Shown: positions 30,351-41,886 of the stretch, one piece after another
Position numbering within the stretch: position 1 is the stretch's first letter
How the letters are laid out: the number at the start of each line of letters is the position of its first letter
Assembly (NCBI GenBank): GCA_009829735.1
Contig: CM020618.1
Location: 30,728,894-30,792,893, forward strand
DNA from: Pyropia yezoensis
Taxonomy: Eukaryota > Rhodophyta > Bangiophyceae > Bangiales > Bangiaceae
DNA: 64,000 bases
Direction: 5' to 3'
Program-made: the position numbers and the translations under genes
The notes under the pieces: generated by a model
Database searches by the model: none
Told to the model about the DNA's origin: nothing
What the model saw: the letters and a program-made list of their open reading frames with translations, nothing else

Positions 30351-31896
30351 CAGCGCTCGTGACGTCGGCGGTGTGCGGATCCCCACTCCTGCCTCCGTAG
30401 TCGCCGCCGAGCAGGCCCACTGGTAGCCACGGCTGGGTGCCTTGGCAGCAGAGATGGGCGTTTGAAACGCCAAACAGCCGCGCCCCATCCTCCCCGACCC
30501 CCCTTCTCGCATCCTCCCACTACACCCGGCGGTCGCCCATCGTCGGCCGACGCCGCCGGCTCGTCGCCGTCCCCCCCTGCCACCCGCGAGACGGCCGCAA
30601 GCGCACCGCCGGGGGCTGCACGATAGCGGGCGGCGGTGCGGCGAACCCCCCCAAGCCAGGCGCCCGCCGGTCCTCGCCGCGCGCGCGCGGCCGGCGAGGG
30701 AGGAGGCCGCGGCAGACACAACGAGGCGGCGACGCGGCGGGGGCGTGAAAAAAGGCGCCCCGCCAAGGGCGCAAACGGGCGCCCGCTGCAGAGGGGAGAC
30801 GGACGCAAATGTCAAGGGCATTGACCGCGTCGCGGTGGAGTGCAAATCCAAACGCGGCTGGCACGGCCCCGCCGCGTGCCGCCGTTTCCGCGTGCGGCGT
30901 CACGCCGGCAGGGCAGCAGCCCTGCGGCACCGCTGGTACGCGCTCTCAGACCGACGGGGCCCCTCCGGCCCGGCGACTCATCCTCCCCCCCCCCGCATGA
31001 GTCACCGCAGCAACCACACATTACAGGGCCTGGGTGCCGTTCCCCTCCGCGCTCCGGGCCCACCAGCGCGGGCGCCACGTCGACCACAGGGGCCGCCGCG
31101 CGGCGGCGGGGTGACGTAGCCCCACCCAGGGCTGACACCACCCGTTGACGCGCGCCCCTGGCGCGGGAAGGCCGCAGGAGCGGGGGGGGGGGAGCACCCA
31201 TCATTAGGATGGGTCCATGATGGGTCGTGCGGCCCGCCCAGAGGAAACACTCGGGGCGACAGCCGCGACGCGCGCACCGCCCCTCATCATGACCATGATG
31301 GGCGTGATGCCGCTGTTGCTGCGGCGGGCGCCGTCGTCATCATGTGGTGAAAGGATCCCTGCCCGCTGCCGTCACACCCGCGACAGGGTGGTGCGGCGGC
31401 GCGCGAAGGCGAGTCCTGGCGGGCCGAAGGTGGCACGACGGCCACGCCCGCGGCCGACGACGCCACGCACCGTGAGGGGTGCACGACAGGCACGGACACG
31501 ACGGACGGGGCGGACCAATCGGCGTGATCTTTTCCATTGCAAGCACCGCACGGTTGGATCACGGGGTGTCTGCGGCACAGATCCAGTACAGTACAGTACA
31601 GACACATGACAGCTGCAGGGGCACGATGTTTTTCTGAGACAGAAGATGCTCATGGTGCACCACTCCCTGCGTCTTTCCTTTTTCTTTTTTGTTTGCAGCT
31701 GCCACCGCCCTGCGCAAACGTTTCGAGTTGCACACACCACAGTCCCGACAGAGACCAGCGGGGCACGAGGAGGAGCACAGACACACCTACCTGGGAAAGG
31801 GCGCAGCGGTCCCCCGCATCTTGTTATGCCGTGGCAAATAGCGGCTGGGCGTGTGTGGCGAGGCCCCGGGGCCGACCCCGCCCAGACGGCCGCCCC
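30351..31896. other. Spacer between FEA1-like and Myb genes
   Basis: Very GC-rich; the several long open frames are chance frames. TACAGTACAGTACAG at about 31586-31600 is a short tandem repeat. No gene recognised. Confidence 0.4.
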
Positions 31897-34800
31897 TCAC
31901 GACCCGTCCACCGACAGACCGTCTGACAGCGGCACGCCGTCGCCCACGGCGGGCGCGGCGGTGGCGTCAGCGGCGGCCGCTGGCACCGCCGCCACAGGGG
32001 CGGCCGCAGCCGCCGCCGCCGGCCTCGCCGGCGGCGCCGTGGCCACCAGTGGGGTCAGGGGGGGCAGGTCGCCGGCCATCGCGGCGGCAGCGGCGGCGGC
32101 GGCCACCAACGACGAAAACGCCGGCGGCGCCGGCAGCGGCGCCGCGGGGGGCGCCCGCGACAGCGACCCGCCGCGCCCCCGCCCGCGGCTGCCGCGGCCG
32201 CGGCCGCGGCCGCCGATGCTGCCACCGCGGCCGCCACGGCCGCGGTCGCCGCGGCTGCGGCCACGGCCATGCCCGCCGCCGCTGCCGCCGCCACCGCCGC
32301 CGGCATCGCGGCCCCCATCGCTGTCGCCCTCGCTGCCAGGCCTCGCCGGTGCCCGCCGGGGACGACCCGACCGGCGGGGGGGCACCTTCCCGCCGCCCCG
32401 ACTGCCGGCGGCCGCGGCGCCCCTGGCGGAACGGCCCGCAGCGGGGACGCCCCTGGTAGCGGCGGCGGCACCCGGCTTGGGCCGCTTGCGCGGCGGCGAG
32501 CGCGGAGCGCCGTCGCCAGAGAGGCGCACCGGCCGCTGCCGCTTGCGGGACAGCCGCTCGGCTGCCGCGGCGGGGGCGCGCCCGTGGCCGCCGCCGGCGG
32601 CGGCCACGGAGGCGGCGGCCACGGGGACGGCGGCCGCGGGGGCAGCGGCCGCCGCCAACCCGGCGGCATTGCCGTCTCCACCGTTACCAGCGTCCGACTG
32701 TACTGTCGCCGGCGGGCCATCCATCGCCCCAACGGCCGTCGCCGCCGCCGGCGCGTCCGTTGCAGCCTCTCCCCGTTCGTCGACGGCTGGGCCGCCACCC
32801 CCCACCGCGGCCTCCCCCCCCTCCCGGGTGGGTTCGTCGTCCCCGCTCGCGGAGGTGGTGGGCGGTCGGCGCAGTTGCTCGAGGCCCGCAAAGTCCGCAT
32901 CGCCCGGGTTCCCTTCTGGTGCATAGTGAATGCGCCCCTTCTCGTCCCGAGCATAGTTGTAGTCAATGATCCACCCCGCCGACACCAGCTTTTGATAGTA
33001 CTCCTTGCACTGAATTCCCGTCCGGGTGGGGAAGCCCTGTGCAAAAGCGCCCCAGGCGTACGAAGTGCCCTTTCCGAGGCCCACCGCAAGGACGTGGTCA
33101 ACAAACTGCTGGTGCTCTGCCGCCGACCAGGGGCCCACGAACCACGTCTCGCCGGCGGGCTTGTGCCGCATGAAGAAGGTTTCGGTCGACGCTGAGATAA
33201 AGGCGTTCTTGTCCACCCGGCTCATGTCCTTCACGTGCCCGTGACTGACGCGCGTCCGCTTGCCAGCGTCATCATAGGGGAGGTAGGTGGCCATGTCGGC
33301 GAGGAGAGGGGCAGCAGGTTGGCGGCCACGCGGGGCATCGGGTGGGGGGGGAAGAGCGCTGCCGGGGGGGGCGGGATTGCCGCGAGTGCTCGCCGCCGGT
33401 GGCGAAGTAGAAAGGGAGGGCACGGGCAGGGAGGAGCGCCGCCCCACCGTCGATCGCGTTCGCCCCTCCCGTGGCCGCGCCGCCGCGGCTGCTGCCACCA
33501 ACGCGGGGGGCGCAATGGGCTCATCCACCACCGCCGGGGCCGGCGGCGGCGTCACCGCCGACCGCGCCCGCTGGGACAGCTGGTGGGATGGCGGCACGGG
33601 CATGGTCGCAAGGCGGCCACGTCGGGGGGCGGAGCGCCCGGCGGGGGAGGGCGCCCCCCGCAGCCCGCCGCCATCCACCACGTCGGCGGCCGCGGCGGCC
33701 CCCATCGGCGGGGGCCCCACGTAGGGCGCAGGCGGCTCGCGGGTGCGCTTGACGCGGGCCCCCCCGGGGGCCTTGCCCGCCCGCCCGCGGCTCACACCCC
33801 GCAGGGGGGATAGCCCACCACGAGAGGCGACAGGCGCCCGCCGCGGCGACGGCGTCGGCGGCTGCAGCGGCAACGGCAGCGGCGGCGGCGGTTCATCTGC
33901 CGGCGGCGCACCTGCCGGTGGCACCCCTGCGGGCGGCGGGCGTAACCGCGCCAGGGCGCCCCTCCGCCCCCCGCCCCGTCCAGCTCCACGGGCGGGCGCC
34001 CGGGCCCCCTTCCCCCCACGCCGATTCCCCCCACGGGCGGCCGCGGTCCGCGCTGGCAACCGCCGGGGTGGCAGCTTCGACGCGGCCGCACTCGATGGCG
34101 GCTGCCACGCCTTTTCGCTGCTCGGGGAGCTGCTCCTGCTGGGCGATGATGGCGGTACGTCAGAGGTGTAGTGGGGGGGGGAATAGGGGACGCTCGGCCG
34201 CGGTGGAGCAGAGGTGTCGCCCCCGTTGACAGAGGAGGCGGCGGGGGTGCGATACCACGGCGGCGGTGGCGCCTCGTCGCTGCTCCCCGACGGCGAAAAT
34301 CCAAAGCCGCGAAGAACGCCGACGGCGCGGAGCAGCAATGACGGAGGAAACCGCGGCTCAGGCGATGGTGACCGCGACGGCGAAGACGCCGGCGCACCGA
34401 CGCGGGGGCTGCCCCCGTCGTCCCCACGGGGCACCCCATTGCCACCGTCTCGGGCACCTTCGATGTCACCGTCCACATCACGGGGGTTAGTGGGGGTGGC
34501 GACTGCGCCCGCGGCAGCGGCGGCAGTCTCACCTAGCGCGCCATCGCTGCCACTGCCGCCACGGCCGTCGATCACGGGGTCCTCACCGGGCGGTGATGGG
34601 GGAAGTGACGGGGGCAGCGGCGGCGGCGACGGCGACGGTGGGTAGGCGCGACGACCGCCAGCCAGGATGCCGCCGCGCACAGCAGTCGCCGCTGCAACCT
34701 CCACGTCACCACTATTGCGGCGGCGGAAGACCCTGTCCCCACCAGGACCCGCGGGCGGGGTGGGCATTTGGCCGCCACCGCTGCCACCAACGCGGGCGCC

Positions 34801-35460
34801 GGGACCAACAACACCGCCAGGGCCGACGGCAGAGCCGACACCGACGCTAATATCAAGGGCCGGAGCAGCCGAAGGGCCACCAATCATGCCGCCAGGGGAA
34901 GCGGCGGTCAGCGGTACCGGCGGCAGGGGCGTCGACGCGCCGCCGTCGCCACCGACGCCGCCGTCGGCTGCCGACGGGGAGCCGCCACCGCCGCCCTGTC
35001 CAGCAGGCGCCAGCGCATCGCCAGCAACGGAGAAGGACGGCGATAACAGCGTTCCGCCGCCGCCACCGACGACAACCCGCGCTGCGAACGACGCCTGGAC
35101 AGCCGCCGCCGCTGCTGTCGCCATTGCCGCAGTCGCCGCGGCAGCGGCGACGCCCGCCTCTCGCCCGGCCGGGGTGGTGTCTGCCAGGAGCTCCCCCCCC
35201 CCAACCCCTCCCGCCCCCTTCGACACAGGCAGCTGTGGCGAGATGCGCCCGCACGCAAGCACCTCCTCTTCATCGTCCTCCTCATCGTCATCGTCGTCCT
35301 CTTGGTCGGGGCAGGGACCGACCACAGGCGGTGGAGACGTGGTGAGTGGCAGCGGCCCCACAGGCGGCGGCGGCTGCGGCGGTGGCAGCGGCGACCACGT
35401 CGGGAGGGTGGAGGCCGGAGGGCCCACGTCGCCGTGAGGGGGGGAGGAAGGGGGCTCCAT
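31897..35460 (-). CDS. Large Myb/SANT-domain protein with RGG-rich region
   Basis: An uninterrupted 1187-codon frame. Most is Gly/Ala/Pro/Ser/Arg-rich low complexity with an acidic DDDDDEEDDEEE run near the N-terminus, but at about residues 715-850 there is an ordinary globular segment: YLPYDDAGKRTRVSHG, then GPWSAAEHQQFVDHVLAVG...YAWGAFAQGFPTRTGIQCKEYYQKL, which fits a Myb/SANT repeat (spaced aromatic residues), followed by GWIIDYNYARDEKGRIHYAPEG. The C-terminal part has KRPKP and RGRG/RGG clusters. Likely nuclear, DNA- or RNA-associated. The true start may be the internal Met just before YLPYDD if the upstream Gly/Pro region is not translated; the unbroken frame over 2 kb of GC-rich DNA is weak evidence alone. 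Confidence 0.6.
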   Translation of the reverse strand: MEPPSSPPHGDVGPPASTLPTWSPLPPPQPPPPVGPLPLTTSPPPVVGPCPDQEDDDDDEEDDEEEVLACGRISPQLPVSKGAGGVGGGELLADTTPAGREAGVAAAAATAAMATAAAAAVQASFAARVVVGGGGGTLLSPSFSVAGDALAPAGQGGGGGSPSAADGGVGGDGGASTPLPPVPLTAASPGGMIGGPSAAPALDISVGVGSAVGPGGVVGPGARVGGSGGGQMPTPPAGPGGDRVFRRRNSGDVEVAAATAVRGGILAGGRRAYPPSPSPPPLPPSLPPSPPGEDPVIDGRGGSGSDGALGETAAAAAGAVATPTNPRDVDGDIEGARDGGNGVPRGDDGGSPRVGAPASSPSRSPSPEPRFPPSLLLRAVGVLRGFGFSPSGSSDEAPPPPWYRTPAASSVNGGDTSAPPRPSVPYSPPHYTSDVPPSSPSRSSSPSSEKAWQPPSSAAASKLPPRRLPARTAAARGGNRRGGKGARAPARGAGRGGGRRGALARLRPPPAGVPPAGAPPADEPPPPLPLPLQPPTPSPRRAPVASRGGLSPLRGVSRGRAGKAPGGARVKRTREPPAPYVGPPPMGAAAAADVVDGGGLRGAPSPAGRSAPRRGRLATMPVPPSHQLSQRARSAVTPPPAPAVVDEPIAPPALVAAAAAARPREGRTRSTVGRRSSLPVPSLSTSPPAASTRGNPAPPGSALPPPPDAPRGRQPAAPLLADMATYLPYDDAGKRTRVSHGHVKDMSRVDKNAFISASTETFFMRHKPAGETWFVGPWSAAEHQQFVDHVLAVGLGKGTSYAWGAFAQGFPTRTGIQCKEYYQKLVSAGWIIDYNYARDEKGRIHYAPEGNPGDADFAGLEQLRRPPTTSASGDDEPTREGGEAAVGGGGPAVDERGEAATDAPAAATAVGAMDGPPATVQSDAGNGGDGNAAGLAAAAAPAAAVPVAAASVAAAGGGHGRAPAAAAERLSRKRQRPVRLSGDGAPRSPPRKRPKPGAAAATRGVPAAGRSARGAAAAGSRGGGKVPPRRSGRPRRAPARPGSEGDSDGGRDAGGGGGGSGGGHGRGRSRGDRGRGGRGGSIGGRGRGRGSRGRGRGGSLSRAPPAAPLPAPPAFSSLVAAAAAAAAMAGDLPPLTPLVATAPPARPAAAAAAAPVAAVPAAAADATAAPAVGDGVPLSDGLSVDGS

Positions 35461-36070
35461 CGACAGAGCAGGTCAATAGAAAGAGGATGGGGACGGGGGG
35501 AGAGGAGAAGAAGCGATGGCGAGGAAAGGGTAAGAGTGGGAAGATAGCAAAGCAGGGAGGAAAGAGGGCGGGAGCGGCCGCAGCGGAGCGGGTAAGGAGG
35601 GAGTGGCCGAGAGCGCAGGGGGTGGACAAGAGGGGAGCCGTGGGCGGACCCCAGCAGCTCGCGCTCAGCGGCACGTACCTCCCGGCACTACCAGGGATGA
35701 GAACGCCTAGACGACGCTGCCGACCTGCGGCGTCACCCCGCCGTACGCACTCCCGGCGCTGCGTGTGCCGCCGCCGCCGCCGATGAGGGGCCGCGGGCGC
35801 GGGCGGGCAACGGTGTCGCAGAGTGCGGCGGTCGCGACCGCGCAGGCCAACATGCTGCCTGCCGCGCAGCTCTTCATCGTCCCGTGCCACGTGGCCAGCT
35901 CGTCCGGCAAGGTGATGGAACAGCAAAATCCCTTCGCTTTCTTCGCGCACGCTGCAAGGTCACAGCCTCCGCATCGTGCGCTGAACCTGGCTGATCCGCT
36001 TCACCACGCAGTTGAATAATGTATTTAGAGGTGTCGGCTATTGCATTACACTAATCTGCAATTGATCCAG
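35461..36070. other. Spacer upstream of the Myb gene
   Basis: A divergent 84-codon plus-strand frame at 35765-36019 (ATVSQSAAVATAQANMLP...) is possible but unsupported. DNA becomes AT-richer from 36000. Confidence 0.4.
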
Positions 36071-38029
36071 ACGGATAACCGCTCGGCTCTTTCGCCAAGA
36101 TCGGGACACATGAGTCTGGGTCGGAAAAACACAAATTTCGTTGAAAAATCACATCTTGCATTGACCAGATCGCCGCTTCGACTCATCCGTGCGCCTTCCT
36201 TATTCCCTCCTCCTGGCAACTATGAAGGCGGCTGACGTACTGGACCAGGTGGAGAAGCTGCGGAAGGATGGTGGAACCCTGAAGAGCGCCTTTGACGCTG
36301 TGTCGCGGGACACCGGGGTCTCTGTGCCCGCCCTCCGGGTGGCTTACCACCGTGCCCACCCCCGCAACCCCGGCGCCCACGGCAACGCCACCCTCTCGGC
36401 GGAGGAGGACGCCACGCTGGTGGCGCTGCGCAGGCGTTCAGCATGAACAACATGCCGCTCTCCAAGATGCAGGTGCGCCAACTCGTGCAGCGGAAGTGGG
36501 GGAAGGAGCTGTCCGCGTCTTGGCTGCGGAGGTGGGTCAAGCGGCACAAGGGACAGCTGACCCCCAGGGCGTGCAAGGAACTTTCCGACCAGCGGGCGGG
36601 CCCGCGAGTGATGCAGTCTGTTGAGGAATTCTGCGTGGAGTTGAAGGAGTTGCTGGAGCACCACCACTTCACCGCTGGGGGCATCATGAACTACGACGAG
36701 ATGCGGGTCGTCAACAAGGGCGGCCGCATGGTCATCCAGCGGGTCGAGTCGGCCGAAAAAGAGCGGGCCAACGCCCTATCAACGCGCCATAGTACCGTGG
36801 CGTCGCTGCTCTCGTTTGTCGCGGCAGACGGCTCGGTGTTTTTGAGCGCCTACGTCATGAAGGCCAAGTTTGAGGAGGGCCAGGTCGCGGACGTCAACTT
36901 CAAGCTTCACGCCGCCCCGAAGGAGAGCCGGCGGGAGTGGCCGAGGTACGACAGTTGGACGGAGACGGGCTTCCTGGACGGCGACACGTTTGCCCAGGTG
37001 GTGGACCTGGTGGCGACGGAATGGGCCGTGCGCAACCCGTCCACGAGCCTGCTGCTATTTGGGGACCGCCTTGGCGCCCATATGCGCCCGGATACCGTTG
37101 AGAAGGCCGTTGACCGTCAAGTGTACCTCTTCTTCCTACCCCCCAACACATCCCATTTCCTGCAGCCTCTCGACGCGTCCCCATTTGCTACATTTCACAA
37201 CCTTGTACGGCGGTCCGACGAGCAGCTGGTGATGGACGGGAAGCTCGTCAATATTGACACCTGTGACGCGCTGCTGGCCTCGGCTTTTACTGCTGAGCGC
37301 AAGGCCTTCCTCCTCCACATTGTGCGCGAGTCATTTGCGACTACGGGCCTGTACCCGTTCAACAAAGACAAGGTTTTGGCGCGCGCAAGGGACAACCTCG
37401 GCTTGGCGACTGCAGGGGAGACTGCCATGGACCAGATGCGAGCGGCGGCGTCGGAGGTCATCCAGGCGTCACGGGAGAGGATGGTAGCAGCCGCCGGGGC
37501 GGTGAGGACTGGACAGGATTCCGTACAGCGGGGTATTGTGCACTCCCCGGCGGCCCTCCTCGCCCAAGACAAGCTGCGCACGCCGGATCGGCTTCAGAAG
37601 GAGAAAGAAGTGGCGGAAAGGGCCATTGCGCGCGTCCAGTGACGGGAGGAGACGGCCAAGAAGAGGTCCGAGAATGCGGCGGCTCGCGTGGGGCGCATTT
37701 GCCGTGTGTGTGAGAAGAAAAAGCACAGGGGAGGGGGGGGGTGGGTCGTCTGTGAGTGTGCCCTCTTCCGGCAGTGCCCTGCCTGCAAGGGCAGCGCAAT
37801 TGCAGTCGAGGCTCTTACAGGGCATCGTGGTGGGTGTGATGTATCGAGTGCTTCAGTTCCCGCGTAGTCTTGTTGCGACACACGGCCCCTGCGCTCTTGT
37901 TCTTCTTATTCTTCTTTCCTCGTCTCGCGATTCCTCCGTTCTGTAATAGTGATTTTCCGACGCAATTTGTGATTTTCCGACGCTGACTCCATGTTGATTG
38001 GCCCGCGGAACGCGTCGTAAAAGTGACCG
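36071..38029 (+). mobile_element. Pogo-like transposon with decayed inverted repeats, approximate ends
   Basis: 36116-36154 and 37946-37989 form an imperfect inverted repeat (about 35 of 45 positions, core GTCGGAAAAWCACAAATT). Weaker similarity continues outward to CAG at 36071 and its complement at 38029. No clear TA duplication was seen, so the ends are approximate. It encloses the transposase at 36222-37867. Confidence 0.55.
36222..37867 (+). pseudogene. Pogo/Tigger-like DDE transposase, frameshift and in-frame TGA
   Basis: From ATG 36222 (MKAADVLDQVEKL) the frame shifts near 36425-36443 and continues as MNNMPLSKMQVRQLVQRKWG, an HTH-like DNA-binding region. The DDE_1 catalytic core shows NYDEMRV (first Asp), LLFGDRLGAH (second Asp), LPPNTSHFLQPLD (third Asp, pogo type) and FATTGLYPFNKDKVL. 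A TGA at 37640-37642 ends the main ORF, but the same frame stays open for 74 more codons to TAG 37865-37867 and encodes a Cys-rich tail (ICRVCEKKKH, CECALFRQCPACKG), which looks like the original C-terminal zinc finger. Two lesions, so probably inactive. Confidence 0.8.
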
Positions 38030-38947
38030 ACTGAATATCTAAGCACAACTTTTGAAAATACAGTACGTGTATTCAAAACTGATATGACAATAATACGAGA
38101 AAAGGGGAACACTTTTCAGCCTGTACAAGAGTGGTCGAGTTTGACAACACTACAAGTAAGTGATGGTCTTGCCTGCCGCCCCGCCCAACCCTCTCGGTTC
38201 TTTTTTGCGCGGACAACGTGCAATAACCTCCATCTTTTTCGGAAACGGGGACGGAGCCCGCATCTCACCGACGGCGCCGACAAGCCGGTTCCCAAGAAGG
38301 TTTGGTGTGGGCGTGCGGGAGATGTCGCCTGCGGAACGGGGCCAAGGAGCGATGAGCCAGACAGCCACGTCGCTGCAAGCAGTCCCCTCTGAGTAACTTC
38401 GTGAAGACTCGAAAGAGAGGTTTCTGACACTGGCGGGAGACGGTTGCGCGGCAGACCCTTCGTGCAGGCGCGACTGTCGCTGTAACTGCCACCACTGCCC
38501 AGCCAGTGAGACGTCGATGAGTGGCGGAGTGCACCATCTACTGGGATGACGTGCACTCAAGAAGGTTTCCCTACGATCGGCCACGCTTTAAGGACGGTGG
38601 GGCGCCGCCGCCGCCGCAGCCACCGCCCGGCACCGCCAACACCACTGGCACCACCAGTGACACTGCGTACCCCAGTCGAAGAGCGCTTGGCCAGCAGAGC
38701 AACTGCCGCTCTACCCCATCCCCGCCCGCCTCCGCCTGCCCCATTTTCGCACGCCTCCACCTGCGCCCACTCCTCGGACAAGTTGCCGCCGCTGCTGCGC
38801 GGCATTTGTTCCCGCCTCAACTTTCCCGGCCACGTCACACGTGGCATCTGATCCTGTGCTGAACCGTGCCTGCTTATGATCAATCAATGGAAGCCCCCCT
38901 CCCCGAGAGGGGCTCACAGCGAAGCCCTTCGACAGGTTCCTGCACTA
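38030..38947. other. Spacer
   Basis: No gene seen. Near-palindrome TTTTGAAAATAC/GTATTCAAAA at 38052-38081 could form a hairpin. If the Fanzor locus kept a guide-RNA, it would be expected just below 38950 (minus strand), but nothing diagnostic can be read. Confidence 0.4.
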
Positions 38948-41886
38948 TCACTGATGAACCGTGCGACAATTGCCCCCGCCGTCGCCAGCAGGGCTCGTCG
39001 CTGTGCGGGAAAAGGCAGTGGCCCCGTCCAGAGCCCTCACCGAGACTAGTTTGGTCGTCGCCCGGACAGGGTTGGTAGTACCACCACCGCCTTCACCGCC
39101 TCCACCGCCTCCACCGCCTCCACCGACTCCACCGCCAGCACTGTTCGACACAAGCCACGGCGGATGCCACTCCGACGTCGTGTCTCGGGACCACTGGGCA
39201 GTAGCAGCCCGAGGCCAACGAGGGTGACAGTTGCGGAAAAAGGGAAACGTAGACCGCCCCAGCAATGAACTGACCGCCACCTGCACGATGTGGCGCGCCG
39301 CATTCTTGTCCCGGTTGAAGTACAGCCGACAACAGTCGGGGTTGACACACTTCTTCACGGACCAGCACGCCAGCACATCATAGCCGCCAGAGCGCTTGCC
39401 ACTGACCGAAATCTCGGCCAACCGCCCCCGCGCCTCGCCGGCATCGCGCTCCTCTGCCCGTCCTCGCCCTGTTACGTCCCGTGGGGAGCACCTCCCGCGG
39501 CCGTCGCATCCGCAACGCCCCTTGGCCGCCCTCCGCTGGCTCTCCACCACCTTGCGCTTGTTGCTGTCTGCGTCACCACGCGCCTGCGCCGCACACTGCG
39601 CCACGTTGATGACCGGCCGCCTGTCATCCGGGGAGAGGTCGGTGGGGTAGACGAGCACAAGCCGACAGTGACAGTCGGCACAGGTCTGCGACGAGTTGTA
39701 CTCGTCTTGGGTGGCGAGGAAGCACCCAAGCGCTACTCGGCGCCTCAAGGCCCCCGCCCCGCCCCTCGTCGCTGCCGCCCCCCACACCACCAAAACGGCC
39801 TTGCCGTCCACGATGCGGCGACCAAATCCTCCGCCCACATTCCGTGCGACCTTGGCCGCGAACCGTCCACGCTGCACAAGGCGGTGGACGCGGGCCTTGC
39901 GCAGCGGCCGCAACGAGTCTTTGCCATAGGCACCAGCATATTCGGCTGTGCTGTGAAAGGAAGCCCAGGTCAAGGCGGCTGCCGCCAAGTCCAGCATCGT
40001 CGGCTGCTTGAGACACGTACCCTCAAAGAGGTCCTCTGGGGTGGCCTTGGAGCAGACTGGCCGGCTGGCCTCCCACACCGCTCGCCACGAGGCCTGCGCC
40101 CTTTCCATAATCACACCGCCCGACTGCTTGGCGTACGCAGCACTGCTCACAGACAGTGTTGCCCGCGACGCGGACAGGTGGAGGGACGTGATGGCGGGTG
40201 CCGTCGTCGTCCCTGCCACCGTCGACGACAGGCGCCCTCCCCGTGCGCCCCGGCATTCCCGTCGGCCCCCGCTGCCAGCATCGCCTCTGCACACAGCATG
40301 TTAATGAGCCACGCAAACGCGCACGTCTGGGCGAGCTCCTCCCGCACCTCCTTGCGGAGTTCTGCACGTGCCGCCCGCCTGGCCGATGCCACGGGTCCCC
40401 AGCGTTGGCGCTGCGACTGCCGGCGCCGCCGGGACCGGGCGACCTTGCCCGCCGCTGCCGCACTACCGCCACAGGCAGCACCACCACTCGCAGTCGCAAC
40501 GCCTTGGCCCACCTCCCCTGCCAAGGATGCATTGCCATTTACGTTGCCTGGCCCCACCGCACTGGCGACCGACTCGCCCCTGACAGCGGCGGCCGCCGCG
40601 TCGTCTACCACAGCCGAGGATGGCAGCGTCTTGGTCTTCTTCCGGGTCTTGCGTGCGACAGATAGGGGCGGCAGGGCTGCCCGCCTTGCTTCTGCCGCCG
40701 TCTTGATCGCCTGGGTCTGCGACGTTGAGGGTCGACAGTGGCGGCGATCCGGCTCAGCGCGGGTGCCGCGCGCGCGCTGAGCGCGCCAGGGAGTTAGCTG
40801 CGACCGTCTATGCCCTCTCCGACCGGTACGCAGACACGTGGAGCGACGGGACGACCACAAGGTCGGGATCCAGGACCAGCGAGTAGGCGGTGTTAATGTC
40901 ATTGACCCCCGGGTCCACGCCCACCACACACTTCTTGACCGTCCCGTCAAGGGGCAGCCCCAGGACGGCCGCCTGGTGTTCCAGCCTGGTAACTCCGCCG
41001 CCTGGCTTGATCCCGCGCCGCCACGCATTCGTCGGGCCTGGTGTGCTTGAGCGGCCGTCACCTCGGCCGCGTCGGCGGGCCGCTCCATGGTAAAATCAAT
41101 ACCGGTCCTGTCAGTAACAGCGTAATGGCAAAAGCGGGACCGCCTTGTACGCCTCCCGGCCATGGCGGCCAGCTTAGCGACACCGGCGCACCCATTATTG
41201 CCGCGTCCCACCGCCAACAGGGGGTGCACCTCGCCAAGCCCTGGGTGTGAGACGAGTTCAGCCCGTTCCATCGCCCGCCGCAGCAGCGTCGGGGTGACAT
41301 GCGCGTAGCGGCAGAGGTCGGGTGCTAGACGCGGAAGGACCGCATACGACGCGCGCTTCCGCGACAAGAACAGCCGCTTCACCTCAATGAGGAGGTGAAG
41401 AAAGAGCAGCCAGCGTTCCTGGCGGCGCGTCTCGGGGAGAGTGATGGCCAGCTCCGCGCCGACCTTCATCGACAGCACCCGCGGAAAGGCGGCCTTGAGG
41501 TCCGCAGCGATCTGCTGCTGTACGAAGGGTGGCGCCCACGCCGGCCACGAACCGTCCTTGACCTCGTCGGCACCCCCCATCTTCGTGTCGTCAATGAACC
41601 GCGTGAGCTTGCCGCGGAGGGCGCGACGCTCACGGTCTTGAGCGCGGCCCGCAGCGGTGGACGCCTGCGCCTGCGCCTCCGCGGTCGAGGGTGGATGCGG
41701 TAACAGCCCGACCACTTTCAGGGCGTCATCGACCATCACCTTGGCAAGGCACGTCACTGCCGTCTTTGCCGTTCGTGCCACGTGCACCGAGATGGTCATT
41801 GCCGCCGTCTGGAACGCAAGCGCATCGGCCGGGCCTCGCAGGTCCTTGCTGCAGGGCAGCGGCGCCTCTTCTTGAACGGTAGACAT
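38948..41886 (-). pseudogene. Fanzor (eukaryotic TnpB-like RNA-guided nuclease), frameshifted
   Basis: Fanzors are eukaryotic relatives of TnpB that cut DNA under guide-RNA control. From ATG 41886 (MSTVQEE) a basic helical N-terminal part (RLFLSRKRASYAVLPRL) leads to the RuvC-I motif VVGVDPGVND, catalytic Asp codon at 40915-40913, in a second frame. The first frame is used again for a Lys/Arg-rich region (about 40800-40260). The C-terminal frame has DEYNSSQTCADC (39706-39671; Glu in the position proposed as the rearranged RuvC-II residue of Fanzors, plus first zinc pair), CVNPDCC (39349-39329) and NRDKNAARHI, RuvC-III Asp. At least three frame changes (about 40960-41000, 40815, 40250) mean this copy is decayed unless introns explain them. 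A poly-Gly run from the 39081-39136 repeat and the tail to 38948 are probably extraneous. Confidence 0.8.
39081..39136. repeat. CCACCGCCT-type short tandem repeat
   Basis: About six 9-bp units, read as poly-Gly on the minus strand at the end of the Fanzor frame. Confidence 0.85.

Noticed and set aside
32055..35437. Long plus- and minus-strand ORFs overlapping the Myb gene (for example 34667-35437 plus)
   Set aside because: Shadow frames caused by very high GC; only the 31897-35460 minus frame contains a recognisable domain.
38052..38081. Hairpin as terminal inverted repeat of the Fanzor element
   Set aside because: It is a self-palindrome; no matching copy was found beyond the gene's other end near 42000.
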